The translations under genes were made by a program, and so were the position numbers. Shown here in pieces: positions 45,828 to 55,157 of a DNA stretch of 64,000 nt. The stretch covers positions 1 through 64,000 of the forward strand of contig JAPLPE010000010.1 in NCBI GenBank assembly GCA_026400355.1. The letters are read 5' to 3'. A model generated the notes under the pieces. That model had not been told where the DNA came from. It saw only the letters and a list, made by a program, of their open reading frames with translations, and did no database searches. This DNA is from Rhodobacterales bacterium (lineage in GTDB: Bacteria; Pseudomonadota; Alphaproteobacteria; Rhodobacterales; Rhodobacteraceae). Within the stretch, counting starts at the first letter, position 1. Each line of letters opens with the position of its first letter.

Positions 45828-47282
45828 TCAATCCTTCATGCTTTCCTCGCGCAGACCGTCAGCCAGAAGGTTCAGGCCAAGCACAAGCGTCAGAAGGGCA
45901 ACAGCGGGCACAAGGGCAGGGTGAGGAAACACCGAAAGCAATTGCCGGCCCGCGTTGATGGTGGACCCCCAGTCCGGGCTGTCCGGTGGAAGCCCCAGAC
46001 CAAAGAAGCCCAGGGTGCCCAGAAGGATCGTCGTGTATCCGATCCTCAGACAGAAGTCGACGATCAGCGGCCCCCGCGCATTGGGGAGGATTTCCCACAG
46101 CATGATGTACCACACGCCTTCGCCCCGCGTCTGGGCGGCGGCCACATAGTCCCGCGTCTTGATATCCATCGTCAGGCCCCTGACGATCCGGAACACGGTC
46201 GGCGCGTTGACGAACACGACCGACACGAATACGACAAGTATGCCGGCAGGCACGTTGAAAAGATCCGTCCAGCCCGGCATGAAATGCACAGGTGTCTCCG
46301 GCTGGCTGATCAGCGACAAATAGATCCAGAGCATCGCCACAAACACGACCCCAATCGTGGGCCATGCCTTTTTCCCCTGCGTGTAGTAGCGGGAATAAAG
46401 CAGCACCGTCACAAAGATGATCGGGAACAGGAACAGGATGATCGCCATGTAGCTGGGAATGCCTGTCTTCACGATCTCGGGCGTGACGAGCAGGTAGAAC
46501 AGCAGGATCACCGGGAAGGCCAGCACGAGGTTGGCAAGGAATGACAGCACCGTATCGAGCTTGCCGCCGTAATAGCCCGCAGGCAGGCCCACCGTGATCC
46601 CCATCATGAAGGCGAACAGTGTCGCCAGAGGAGCGATCTGGATCACGATCCATGACCCATGGACCATGCGGCTGAACACGTCGCGGGCCAGGTTGTCACC
46701 GCCCAAAAGGTAATGCGAACCGGCAACCATTTGCTCTGCCGTCGGCATCGGCACCCCGGGTTGCTTGTTCTTGAGCCCGGAAACAGCCGCCAGCGGGTCA
46801 TGCGTGGCGATCAGCCCGAACACACCAACAAAGATCGCAGTGTAGAGCCAGAACATCACCAGCCCGAAACCGACCATGCCAACCGTCGAGTCATAAAGCT
46901 TGCCGTAAAGCCCCAGCTTGCGCTTGAAACTGATCGACAGTACGAAAGTCACGATCAAGGCGACCCAGACTGGAAAGAACTGCTTGGATATCGCGCCAAT
47001 GATCCCGGCCGCCCCATAGGGCATCAAGAGTCCGCCGATGATATAGCCCAGCACGACAAGGATGACGACAAAGGACGTGATCTTGACCAGCAGGTCCGCG
47101 AGCCCGCTGATCCCCGTCTTGGCCGAAACACTCCCATCCGCATTGGACTCAAGCGTCACGGGGGCCGCAAAGAAGGACATGACGAACGACAGCACAACAG
47201 CGACCAGAAAGGCCGCCACGGCGATCATCAGCACGGGGTTCAGGAAAGTGCCAAGCGATCCGGTCCAGTTGAGCTCTACCAT
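45828..47282 (-). CDS. Peptide ABC transporter permease (DppC type, long form)
   Basis: A 484-residue membrane protein, clearly longer than the 280-320 residues common for DppC. The extra length is an N-terminal region with several additional helices before the conserved permease core. The core has the EAA loop TRGEGVWYIMLWEILPNARG near residue 400. It pairs with the DppB-type gene upstream, 11 bases away. Confidence 0.88.
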   Translation of the reverse strand: MVELNWTGSLGTFLNPVLMIAVAAFLVAVVLSFVMSFFAAPVTLESNADGSVSAKTGISGLADLLVKITSFVVILVVLGYIIGGLLMPYGAAGIIGAISKQFFPVWVALIVTFVLSISFKRKLGLYGKLYDSTVGMVGFGLVMFWLYTAIFVGVFGLIATHDPLAAVSGLKNKQPGVPMPTAEQMVAGSHYLLGGDNLARDVFSRMVHGSWIVIQIAPLATLFAFMMGITVGLPAGYYGGKLDTVLSFLANLVLAFPVILLFYLLVTPEIVKTGIPSYMAIILFLFPIIFVTVLLYSRYYTQGKKAWPTIGVVFVAMLWIYLSLISQPETPVHFMPGWTDLFNVPAGILVVFVSVVFVNAPTVFRIVRGLTMDIKTRDYVAAAQTRGEGVWYIMLWEILPNARGPLIVDFCLRIGYTTILLGTLGFFGLGLPPDSPDWGSTINAGRQLLSVFPHPALVPAVALLTLVLGLNLLADGLREESMKD

Positions 47283-47293
47283 CGCGTTCTCCT

Positions 47294-48340
47294 TCAGGAA
47301 ATGCGGATACGCGGGTTAAGATAGACGTAACCCACATCCGAAATGAGCTGGGTGAAGAGAACCACAAGAACGGAAACCACGGACACGCCAAGAAGTAGTT
47401 CGATATCATTGTTGCCTGCGGCCTCGACCAGCGTCCAGCCGAACCCTTTGTAGTTGAACAGGGTTTCGGTGATGACGACGCCGTTCAGAAGATAGGGCAG
47501 CTGCAACATGATGACCGTGAACGGCGCGATGAGCGCATTCCGCAGGGCATGCCTCAGCACGATATTGCTAAACGACACGCCCTTAAGCCGCGCGGTGCGG
47601 ATATACTGCGCCGTCATGACCTCGGTCATCGAGGCACGGGTCATCCGGGCGATATAGCCCATCCCGTAAAGGGCGATGGTCATCACAGGCAAGGTGAAGT
47701 TGACGAATGTGATGTCGTCCATCGCACTTGTTGCCGACCCGTTGAACCATTTCAGGCCCACGGCAGACGAAGCAAAAATCGCGATGAACACAACGCCCGA
47801 CACGTACTCCGGCGTGGCCGTCGTCACAATTGACACGGTCGATAGCACCCGGTCAGTCCTTGACCCCTCGCGCATCCCGGCCATCACGCCCACGACCAGC
47901 GCCCCGGGCACCATGACGATCATCACCCAGAACATGAGCTTGCCCGTCAGGCCAAGGCCTCTGGCCACAATTTCAGAGACCGGAGCCTTGAACACCGTCG
48001 AATATCCCCAGTATCCCTGCAGCACACCACAGCGCACGGGCGCGGTTGCAACTTCTACGCCGGGGGTAAGGCAGCGGCCAAAGGTTGCGCCGGTGTCATC
48101 GACACGCGTCCAGCCGGGCACGACGCCCAGCCATTCGCCGTAACGCATGATCATGGGCGAGGCATAGCCGTTCTTCTCAAGCCAACTTGCCACTTCGGCG
48201 TCAGTGATCCGGCCACCGGCTTCGGACTTGGCTATCTTTTCAAGGTTGGGGGCAAGGTTCGTCAGGAAGAACACGATGAAGGTCAGGCACAATGCCGTGA
48301 CGATCATGGTAAGGACCCGGGTGGCAAGGAAGCGCAGCAT
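47294..48340 (-). CDS. Peptide ABC transporter permease (DppB type)
   Basis: A 348-residue permease. It has the DppB start MLRFLATRVLTMIVTALCLTF, a long periplasmic loop (residues 30-110) and the EAA-type loop YIRTARLKGVSFSNIVLRHALRN near residue 255. The frame continues to 48367 but ATG 48340 fits. Confidence 0.9.
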   Translation of the reverse strand: MLRFLATRVLTMIVTALCLTFIVFFLTNLAPNLEKIAKSEAGGRITDAEVASWLEKNGYASPMIMRYGEWLGVVPGWTRVDDTGATFGRCLTPGVEVATAPVRCGVLQGYWGYSTVFKAPVSEIVARGLGLTGKLMFWVMIVMVPGALVVGVMAGMREGSRTDRVLSTVSIVTTATPEYVSGVVFIAIFASSAVGLKWFNGSATSAMDDITFVNFTLPVMTIALYGMGYIARMTRASMTEVMTAQYIRTARLKGVSFSNIVLRHALRNALIAPFTVIMLQLPYLLNGVVITETLFNYKGFGWTLVEAAGNNDIELLLGVSVVSVLVVLFTQLISDVGYVYLNPRIRIS

Positions 48341-48493
48341 GGTCACGTCACCTCTGGCAATGGGCAAGACAGGTGCGGGCTGTGGGTCCGGTCATGCCGT
48401 GGCTGTGTCGGGCCTTGGCACTTCGGGTCTGTCAGCACGAAAGACCGTGCGGACGACTATGCCCGCACGGCCAGTTTTCAGAGGATCAGCCGA

Positions 48494-50146
48494 TCAGGCC
48501 GACTTCCACCACTTGTAGTGGTGATGTTCAAACGTCGGGTGCATTTCCGCACCATGGACGCTCTCGGTATAGTGACGATAGACCGAACGCCAGTACGGCT
48601 GGATCAGAACGCCCTGCTGCTGCATGATCGTTTCGATCTGTGCCATCAATTCGCGGCGTGCGTCCACATCCGCAATCGACATGGCCTGCGTGAGCAGCGT
48701 GTCAAATTCGGCATTCGCAAAGGCCGTTTCGTTCCAGGGAACGCCCGACCGGTAGGCAAGGTTGAGCACCTGAACGCCCAGCGGTCGCATGTTCCATTCC
48801 GTGGCCGAGAACGGATACTTGGTCCAGTCGTTCCAGAAGGTCGAACCGGGCAGAACCGTCCGCTTGATGTTGATGCCGGCGTCGCGGATCTGTGCGGCAA
48901 CGGCGTCGCAGGTGGTCGCCTGCCATGCGTCATCGATCGAGATCAGTTCAAACTCGGTCGCGCCCTGACCGGCGGCTTCCAGTTCGGCCTTGGCTGCGGC
49001 TCCATCGACAACCAGCGGCGGCAGCGGCGCGTATTCGGGATGCAGCGGCGATACGTGGTGGTTTTCGGCCACGGCGCCACGGCTGTTGTAACCCAATTCA
49101 AGCACGATAGCGTTCGAAACTGCCTTTTGCAGGGCGGTGCGGACGGCGACGTTGTCGTAGGGTGCAGCAAGCTGGTTGAAGCGCACGGCAATCGTGTTGG
49201 CCGTAGCAGCTTCAGACATCTGCCAGCCAAGTCCGCTGAAGATATCGATGAAATCGCCGATGGTCTGATAGGTCGCGTCGATTTCGCCGGATTCAGCTGC
49301 GGCCAGAACCGCTGCAGGATCGGTGCCGTAGTCGATGTACTCCACCGAGTCGAGGTACGGGCCGCCATAGACGTCAGTGCCCCACCAGACGTGATCAGCA
49401 TTCTTTACCAGAACCTGCTTCACACCGACTTCGTTAACTGTCGGAAGGTAGGCACCGGTGCCGATCGGGTTCAGCGCGGGATCGCTATTGTCATAGGACG
49501 AATGAACGACCGCGGCCGGATAGTCGGCCATGCCCACGATGATTGTGATATCGGGCGCGGGCAGCTTGATCAGGACGGTGAGGTCGTCGATCTGGGTGAC
49601 AGCACCAGCGGCAACCTGATTGGTCGCAGGATCGACAAGCCCGCCCATGCGGGACGCCATCGAGTTACCTTCGACGGTGCCATCGCACCAGCGGTTGATG
49701 TTGTTGACCACGTCGGCGGCGGTGAAAGCATCACCGTTGTTCCACGTCACGCCCGGACGGACCTTGAGAGTGAACTCGGTTGCGTCGGCATTGGCCTCCC
49801 AGCTTTCCAGAAGCATGCCGCGGAGAGAACCGTCGGCCTGATACTCGACCATGTAGTCCAGCCAGCCGCGGGCAAAGTTCGCCAGTTCAGACCAGTCCCA
49901 GGTGCGCGGATCTTTCTGCGCCTTCGTTTCCATCGACATGCGCAGCGTGCCGCCTGCAGTCGGCGCGTCCTGCGCCATGACGGGCGCGTCAAGGCCAAGA
50001 AGGCTGTAGGCCGCTACCGCAGAAACGCCGAGCGCGGTCGAACGCACGAGGAACTCGCGGCGGCTCAGCTGGCCGGCCTTGACTTCCTCTGCATACATCA
50101 GCGCGGCGGGGTGCACCCCGGCACTGATTTTGGTGTGTTTGGTCAT
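48494..50146 (-). CDS. Peptide ABC transporter substrate-binding protein (SBP_bac_5, Tat signal)
   Basis: A 550-residue binding protein. The N terminus has the twin-arginine motif SRREFLV followed by a hydrophobic stretch (GVSAVAAYSLLGL) and a cleavage site near MAQDAP. The body has the family blocks WEANADATEFTLKVRPGVTWNNGDAFTAADV-type and WRSGVPW-like segments near the C terminus. Type-5 binding proteins usually use Sec; Tat export suggests folding or a cofactor before export. ATG 50146 is chosen over longer open frame. Confidence 0.88.
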   Translation of the reverse strand: MTKHTKISAGVHPAALMYAEEVKAGQLSRREFLVRSTALGVSAVAAYSLLGLDAPVMAQDAPTAGGTLRMSMETKAQKDPRTWDWSELANFARGWLDYMVEYQADGSLRGMLLESWEANADATEFTLKVRPGVTWNNGDAFTAADVVNNINRWCDGTVEGNSMASRMGGLVDPATNQVAAGAVTQIDDLTVLIKLPAPDITIIVGMADYPAAVVHSSYDNSDPALNPIGTGAYLPTVNEVGVKQVLVKNADHVWWGTDVYGGPYLDSVEYIDYGTDPAAVLAAAESGEIDATYQTIGDFIDIFSGLGWQMSEAATANTIAVRFNQLAAPYDNVAVRTALQKAVSNAIVLELGYNSRGAVAENHHVSPLHPEYAPLPPLVVDGAAAKAELEAAGQGATEFELISIDDAWQATTCDAVAAQIRDAGINIKRTVLPGSTFWNDWTKYPFSATEWNMRPLGVQVLNLAYRSGVPWNETAFANAEFDTLLTQAMSIADVDARRELMAQIETIMQQQGVLIQPYWRSVYRHYTESVHGAEMHPTFEHHHYKWWKSA

Positions 50147-50178
50147 TGTCGTCTCCCTGTGACAAATAGGCTTGGTTA

Positions 50179-50217
50179 TGAAGGTCTTTGCTGGCCCCGG
50201 CGCCCCTGAAGGTCTTT
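50179..50217. promoter_or_regulatory. Direct repeat TGAAGGTCTTT x2 upstream of the binding-protein gene
   Basis: TGAAGGTCTTT occurs at 50179-50189 and again at 50207-50217, 28 bases apart, in the 213-base gap between the AraC regulator and the binding-protein gene. AraC-type proteins commonly bind direct repeats, so this is a candidate operator. Confidence 0.4.
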
Positions 50218-50359
50218 TCCGGTTCCGACCCTGCCGCGTTGCATTCGGCACGGTTTTTTCGGTCAGGTCAATGATCGGTTTCGGCATTTCCTTGCGCGTC
50301 TGCGACCGGTTGCATGCGGGTTCATGACGATTTCGACTCCGGATGGTCGCTTTCAGATT

Positions 50360-51178
50360 TCAGATCGGCGACGCTGTGGCGGACTTGCGGAATCCGGATG
50401 GCGTCATCCCTGCCCTGAGTTGAAAGCTGCGGGTAAAGTAAGCAGCAGAGGCAAAACCCAGACGCCGGGCAATGTCCTGCACCGGCTCGCGCGTTTCGCG
50501 CAGCAGGATGCGTGCCTCATAGATGATCCGGTCATTCAGAAGAGACAGGGCCGACCGGTTGCAGGTGATCTTGCAGCACCGCGTCAGATGAGTCGGCGTC
50601 ACGCCCAGATCGCGCGCAAAATCGCCCACGCCTTTGCCGGTGCGGTAATCGCGTTCAACCAGATCGGTATAGGCCGCGACAAGCCGCGCGGCTGCCGTGC
50701 GCATCCGTTCATCGGCAGCGTCGGGCGGGCGGTTGTCCATCTGCCGGTGAAAGAAAACCGATAGCAGACCCACGTGATAATGCGCCGCGCGGCTGTGCTC
50801 GACCCGCGTCGATTTCAGCTCCCGCTCCAGATTATCAAACAGCCCCGCGATTTCCTTTTGCGCCACCACGTCGCGCAGCCGCAGATGCACCTGATCCTCG
50901 GGCCATTCCACGGCCATCGCGGCCGGAATCTGCAGCATGTGGCCATGGGTGGTGGGCGTCACCTCGAACCCGTACATGACATGCGCCGGAATGAAGATCA
51001 GGTTGTTCGGCCCATAGCCGGACGTTAGCCCTGCCACGGTAATCCGCCCGGAACCACGGTTGACAAACAACAGTCGCGGACTTGCATGCGACCGCATTGC
51101 TTCGGTCCGCCAGCGCCCCTGAGCGGCATTCTGGGCAATCGGCATCAAGGCCAGCTGGTTCTTCAGCGGTTCAGTCAT
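50360..51178 (-). CDS. AraC family transcriptional regulator
   Basis: A 272-residue regulator with an N-terminal cupin-like sensing domain (PNNLIFIPAHVMYGFEV) and two C-terminal helix-turn-helix units, VGDFARDLGVTPTHLTRCCK and VQDIARRLGFASAAYFTRSF (residues 180-260). It lies directly upstream of the peptide ABC operon on the same strand, so local control is likely. ATG 51178 (MTEPLKNQ) is preferred over the open frame up to 51307. Confidence 0.85.
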   Translation of the reverse strand: MTEPLKNQLALMPIAQNAAQGRWRTEAMRSHASPRLLFVNRGSGRITVAGLTSGYGPNNLIFIPAHVMYGFEVTPTTHGHMLQIPAAMAVEWPEDQVHLRLRDVVAQKEIAGLFDNLERELKSTRVEHSRAAHYHVGLLSVFFHRQMDNRPPDAADERMRTAAARLVAAYTDLVERDYRTGKGVGDFARDLGVTPTHLTRCCKITCNRSALSLLNDRIIYEARILLRETREPVQDIARRLGFASAAYFTRSFQLRAGMTPSGFRKSATASPI

Positions 51179-51303
51179 GTGTCCCCCGGCATCATGGCGC
51201 GATGTTCGATTTCTGAAATTGTGGGGCCGGAACTGTGACCAAACAATGGTAGAAATGTGGTGAAGGACGAAAAGCTGTGGATGGGCCTGTGGATGAACCA
51301 TGT

Positions 51304-52170
51304 TCATGGCAACGTCAGGTTGTGCCAGCCGCCCATCCTTGATCGGAACCAGGTCCGCTGCCGTTTTGCATACTGACGCGAGGCGATCACTGCCGCCTCC
51401 CGTGCCGCATCCAGCGTCACCTCGCCCCGCAAATGCGCAATCAGTTCTGGCGCCCCGATGGCCTTTGATGACAGCCGCGACGGATCCCAGCCGGGCAGGT
51501 TCAGCCGCGCCTCTTCCAGCGCACCGTCTGCCAGCATGGCATCAAAGCGGCTGCTGATACGGGTGTTCAGCCAGGCCTTGTCGGGGCGCAGAACAATCGC
51601 CGTTGCAGACGAAAGCGGCAGATTGGGTGCGCCCGTGCGCGACTGCCAGACGGTCAGCGACTCACCCGTCAACTTTAGAACCTCCCATGCCCGCTGGACC
51701 CTTGCCCGGTTCCGCGTATCGATCCGCGCCAGCGTCTCGGGGTCGAGCGCCGCACGCAAGTCAGCCAGCGGGATCAGGTCCGCCTCGGCCCGGATCTCCT
51801 GCGGCGTCAGAGGAATCTCGGCCAGCCCTTCGGTCAGGGCCGTAAAGTAAAGCCCGGTCCCGCCCACGATGATCGGGCGTTGCCGACCCGCCAGATAGGG
51901 CCTTGCGTCCCGCAGCCAGTGACCAACGGAATAGGTCCCATCGATCGGCACATGCCCATAAAGCACATGGGGCAGCCGCAACACGTCGGCCCCGGATGGC
52001 CGGGCCGTCAGGATCCGCCAGCCATCAAACACCTGCAGCGCATCCGCATTGACGATGATGCCGCCCTGTTCCGCTGCAATCTGCGCCGCCAGCGCCGATT
52101 TGCCCGACGCCGTCGGCCCCGCTATCAGCACCGGGCGATCTGCCGGAATCGGGGGCAGGGCGGTCAGCAT
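51304..52170 (-). CDS. miaA: tRNA dimethylallyltransferase MiaA
   Basis: A 288-residue enzyme that adds the isopentenyl group to A37 of tRNAs reading UNN codons. Walker A-like [33 protein letters not shown] and the C-terminal [14 protein letters not shown] are family motifs. The start is unsure: ATG 52170 (MLTALPPIP) keeps the P-loop near the N terminus; ATG 52224 would add 18 residues. It is divergent from pyrH. Confidence 0.92.
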   Translation of the reverse strand: MLTALPPIPADRPVLIAGPTASGKSALAAQIAAEQGGIIVNADALQVFDGWRILTARPSGADVLRLPHVLYGHVPIDGTYSVGHWLRDARPYLAGRQRPIIVGGTGLYFTALTEGLAEIPLTPQEIRAEADLIPLADLRAALDPETLARIDTRNRARVQRAWEVLKLTGESLTVWQSRTGAPNLPLSSATAIVLRPDKAWLNTRISSRFDAMLADGALEEARLNLPGWDPSRLSSKAIGAPELIAHLRGEVTLDAAREAAVIASRQYAKRQRTWFRSRMGGWHNLTLP

Positions 52171-52295
52171 GGGGCGCGGCCCATCCCGATTGCCAGATAT
52201 CCGCGCATCCCCGTCACCTGCCATTGAACCCCGCACCCTTTTCGCGCATTTTGCGCCCTGACGAAAGCCAAACACTAGATAGGCAGGGACAGATC

Positions 52296-53021
52296 ATGGC
52301 AGCGGACGAAAAGACGACGTTCAAACGGGTCATGCTCAAGATCTCGGGCGAAGCGCTGATGGGGGACCGCGGCTTTGGCCTTGATCCCAAGACGGTCGAA
52401 CGCATCGCGGGCGAGGTGAAATCGGTCCACGAACTTGGCGTCGAAATCTGCATGGTGATTGGCGGCGGCAACATTTTCCGCGGGTTGCAAGGCTCGGCGC
52501 AGGGGATGGAACGGACGACAGCCGACTACATGGGGATGCTCGCGACCGTGATGAACGCGCTCGCCATGCAGGCCGCGCTCGAGGCGCATGGCGTCTTCAC
52601 CCGCGTCATCTCGGCCATTCCGATGGATCAGGTCTGCGAACCCTACATCCGCCGCCGCGCCGTCCGGCATCTTGAAAAGAAGCGGGTCTGCATCTTTGCC
52701 GCCGGCACCGGCAACCCCTATTTCACAACAGACACTGCGGCCACACTCCGCGCCAACGAAATGAGCTGCGAGGCCGTCTTCAAGGGCACCAAGGTCGATG
52801 GCGTCTATGACAAGGACCCCAAGAAGTTCCCAGATGCCAAACGTTACGACCGGGTCAGCTATGACGAGGTTCTTGAGAAGAACCTCGGCGTCATGGACGC
52901 CACCGCCATCGCGCTCGCGCGGGACAACAGGCTGCCGATTATCGTGTTTTCGCTCGACGAACCGGGCGGTTTTCGCGGCATTCTGGCGGGGCGGGGGACC
53001 TATACGACGGTCCACGACTAG
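52296..53021 (+). CDS. pyrH: UMP kinase
   Basis: A 241-residue amino-acid-kinase-fold enzyme. [18 protein letters not shown] near the start is the phosphate-binding region, [19 protein letters not shown] the conserved Gly/Arg loop, and [15 protein letters not shown] plus [13 protein letters not shown] complete the active site. The start at 52296 (MAADEKTTF) suits the family; the frame is open from 52224. No tsf or frr gene is seen next to it. Confidence 0.95.
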   Translation: MAADEKTTFKRVMLKISGEALMGDRGFGLDPKTVERIAGEVKSVHELGVEICMVIGGGNIFRGLQGSAQGMERTTADYMGMLATVMNALAMQAALEAHGVFTRVISAIPMDQVCEPYIRRRAVRHLEKKRVCIFAAGTGNPYFTTDTAATLRANEMSCEAVFKGTKVDGVYDKDPKKFPDAKRYDRVSYDEVLEKNLGVMDATAIALARDNRLPIIVFSLDEPGGFRGILAGRGTYTTVHD

Positions 53022-53052
53022 GCCGCCGCGCGGATACAGACGGCTGACAGCG

Positions 53053-54375
53053 TCAGACGATCTCCAGATCGTTCGACAGCATGTTCTTGTTCGTGACATT
53101 CTCCACGATCAGTTGCGATCCGTCGCTGAGCTTCAGAACGGCGTCACCGTCGACAATCGTGAACATGTTCACCAGCTTGGACACGGTCATGGACGAACCA
53201 AAGGAGTCGCGATCCTTGATCTGGATCGTGTCGACATTGTCGGTGAAATCCATCACCCGGTCCTTCCCGGTTGAAAACACGAACAGGTCCTTGCCAACAC
53301 CCCCGGTCAGGGTGTTGCTGCCCGCCTGACCGTCAAGCCGGTCATCGCCCGAATCGCCCCACAGCTTGTCATTCCCGTTCCCGCCCCAAAGGTTGTCGGC
53401 TTTGTCGCCGCCAAAAAGGCTGTCATTACCGTTATTTCCGGTAAGGTCGTTCTTGCCGACGTTCCCGTACAGCATGTTGTTCGAACTATTCCCCGTCAGA
53501 TCAAGATCAGCGCACCCCAGCAAAGTCGCACTTACAAATCCCGACAGCAACGTGGTAGAGGCCGAGAGATTTAGCGATGGCGTACCCGAAGCCACGGCAA
53601 GCAGGTCGACCTTGGCATTGCTTGATCCGATTTCGATGCTGATCGTCCCATAGGTGAACGACCCTTTGCCCAGCGTCACGGTGATCGTCCCTTTGGACAG
53701 ATCGGAAGGTGTCAGTTCAAGCGAATAACCACCGGCTGATTCGCTTTGAACCTTTGTCCCGCCACCTGAAATCCAGTATCCGCCCAGACCTTCACCGATG
53801 TCATAGAACCTGTCACCGTCCTTGTCGCTGATCACAACCCCTGTCACGAACACCGACGTTCCCGAGGACGCAAATGCCTCCGTCAGCATCGAGGCATTGT
53901 AGGTCCGCCCGCCCGAGGTGAAGGAACCCTGTTCCTGGCCGACGCCGATTTCACTGAAGTCCGGATCAAGGGTGTTCTCCCGGTGACCCGGGCTGAAGAA
54001 CAGGTTTTCGTAAAGATCTTCAATCGCTTGATTGGGATTGATCGTGCTACTTGAGCCAATCCAGGCGATGTTTTCGCCCCAGGTCCAACTTCCCTCAAAC
54101 ACATAGCCAGCACTCGCCATCCGGTCGCCGGGGCTTGTGCCGTTTACCCCCGTGTGGCTGAACACATCCGTTTGCAGCATCCATTTCGAATGGCTGATCG
54201 CCGCAGACTCAAGCTGGTCATTGGGGGCAAGGACCTGTTTGGCCGGACTGCTGATCGTACCGGCCGGGAGCCCCTCGTTCAAGTCAATCCCGAGTCGCGT
54301 TGCCTCAGCAACCGGGTCAAGTCTGGCTCGGTTGATGAGTTCGATCAGCAATTGCTCGGCGGCGGTCAGGGACAT
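53053..54375 (-). CDS. CAP-domain protein with C-terminal RTX repeats
   Basis: A 440-residue protein with two parts. Residues 1-165 are a CAP/SCP (PR-1-like) domain: LLIELINRARLDPVAEA, HSKWMLQTDVFSHTG, GENIAWIG and FFSPGHRENTLDPDFSEIGVG. The middle has beta-rich, adhesin-like sequence. Residues 295-375 are calcium-binding nonapeptide repeats (GGNGNDKLWGDSGDDRL, GGVGKDLFVF). It has no Sec signal, and the RTX part points to type I secretion. No exporter genes are adjacent. Likely extracellular; the role of the CAP domain is unknown. Confidence 0.85.
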   Translation of the reverse strand: MSLTAAEQLLIELINRARLDPVAEATRLGIDLNEGLPAGTISSPAKQVLAPNDQLESAAISHSKWMLQTDVFSHTGVNGTSPGDRMASAGYVFEGSWTWGENIAWIGSSSTINPNQAIEDLYENLFFSPGHRENTLDPDFSEIGVGQEQGSFTSGGRTYNASMLTEAFASSGTSVFVTGVVISDKDGDRFYDIGEGLGGYWISGGGTKVQSESAGGYSLELTPSDLSKGTITVTLGKGSFTYGTISIEIGSSNAKVDLLAVASGTPSLNLSASTTLLSGFVSATLLGCADLDLTGNSSNNMLYGNVGKNDLTGNNGNDSLFGGDKADNLWGGNGNDKLWGDSGDDRLDGQAGSNTLTGGVGKDLFVFSTGKDRVMDFTDNVDTIQIKDRDSFGSSMTVSKLVNMFTIVDGDAVLKLSDGSQLIVENVTNKNMLSNDLEIV

Positions 54376-54870
54376 TGTGTTTTGCTCCTGCGGCGAACGG
54401 GGCGCGGAAAGAATACAACTAGGATATCACAGTCAATGCTGGCGGCATAAGGGCATAAACTTGTTCGGGTTTGGGCCGTGTCGTCGCGTCTTTCTCTGCC
54501 CGGTTCGCCGACATCTCCATCTTCGTAGCCCATCAAGCTTGGTTACGATGACAGAACTTCGGGAAACCACCATTATCTTGCGCAAACCCGCCGATGGCGG
54601 GCTCCTCGGTCTGCGGAATACCGCCGGGGGCGCTGCCGTGACGGAATGTTATTTTTGTGGTGTTTCAGTCTGCGCGCAGCGGCCTGAAAGATTGCTGATC
54701 GGCTAAGCCACCGCTCAAGAAATACCGACGCGATACCGACGTAATACCGACGCGATACCGACACGATACCGAGAACATTTAAGCTTATAATTCAAGGTCA
54801 TAGATTGAAAACTGCGAGCACCCCCCTCACCCCCCCCGCGAAAACCGGAAAGGTCAACGAGAGGTTAATC
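54376..54870. other. 495-base non-coding gap
   Basis: This gap lies upstream of the CAP-RTX gene, so its control region must be here. It also holds the 11-bp tandem repeat at 54722-54776, a C-rich run near 54823-54838, and a 6-bp stem with a 3-base loop at 54587-54601. No open frame here has family features. Confidence 0.6.
54722..54776. repeat. 11-bp tandem repeat, five units (ATACCGACGCG)
   Basis: Units at 54722, 54733, 54744, 54755 and 54766. Units 1 and 3 are identical; units 2 and 4 differ in the last three bases and unit 5 keeps only ATACCGA. The spacing of 11 bases is close to one helical turn, so proteins binding each unit would sit on one face of the DNA. Confidence 0.85.
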
Positions 54871-54968
54871 TCACTTCATCGGCGCCCCGCCCTCGGCCTT
54901 GCGTCGCGCAACGAAGGCGTCCAATGCCTCGACCACACCGGGATCAATCGGCGGATCCTCATGTTCAG
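54871..54968 (-). pseudogene. C-terminal stub of an MttB-family gene
   Basis: On the minus strand, EDPPIDPGVVEALDAFVARR continuing to KAEGGAPMK and a stop (54871-54873) matches the C terminus of trimethylamine methyltransferase-like proteins, which have a PPLDPAI...FVARRK-type end. Everything before it is missing. It is not a copy of the intact MttB gene at 25 kb, whose end differs. Confidence 0.55.
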
Positions 54969-54977
54969 CCACCTCTG

Positions 54978-55099
54978 TCATCGGCCTTGTCGATGGTCTC
55001 TGGTTCGAACAGTGCATCGACCCTGACCGCATCACGCTGGCACAGGCGCGTCAGGCCTGCATAAGTCTCCTTGAACCCGTCCTCGGGCCATTCGCTTGA
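54978..55099 (+). pseudogene. C-terminal stub of a TetR/BetI-like regulator gene
   Basis: The plus strand reads VIGLVDGLWFEQCIDPDRIT and then LAQARQACISLLEPVLGPFA with a stop at 55099. LVDGLWLE...L is the usual last-helix pattern of BetI-type TetR regulators. Its N-terminal HTH is absent. It points away from the MttB stub, and the two homologies begin within about ten bases of each other. Confidence 0.45.
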
Positions 55100-55157
55100 T
55101 CGTCGGGGCCCGTTACAGGACTTGCCCCAAGGGCATCCTTGACAGGCCCGAAGTCCC

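Noticed and set aside
48518-50209. 563-codon open frame on the plus strand opposite the binding-protein gene
   Set aside because: It mirrors the GC-rich codon pattern of the minus-strand gene, has no family motif, and the minus-strand product is a clear substrate-binding protein.
54573-54764. Minus-strand ORF over the 11-bp repeats
   Set aside because: Its sequence is the repeat translated (MSVSRRYY...) with no family features.
54722-54776. CRISPR array or replication iterons
   Set aside because: Units are only 11 bases with no spacers, and there is no cas or rep gene nearby.
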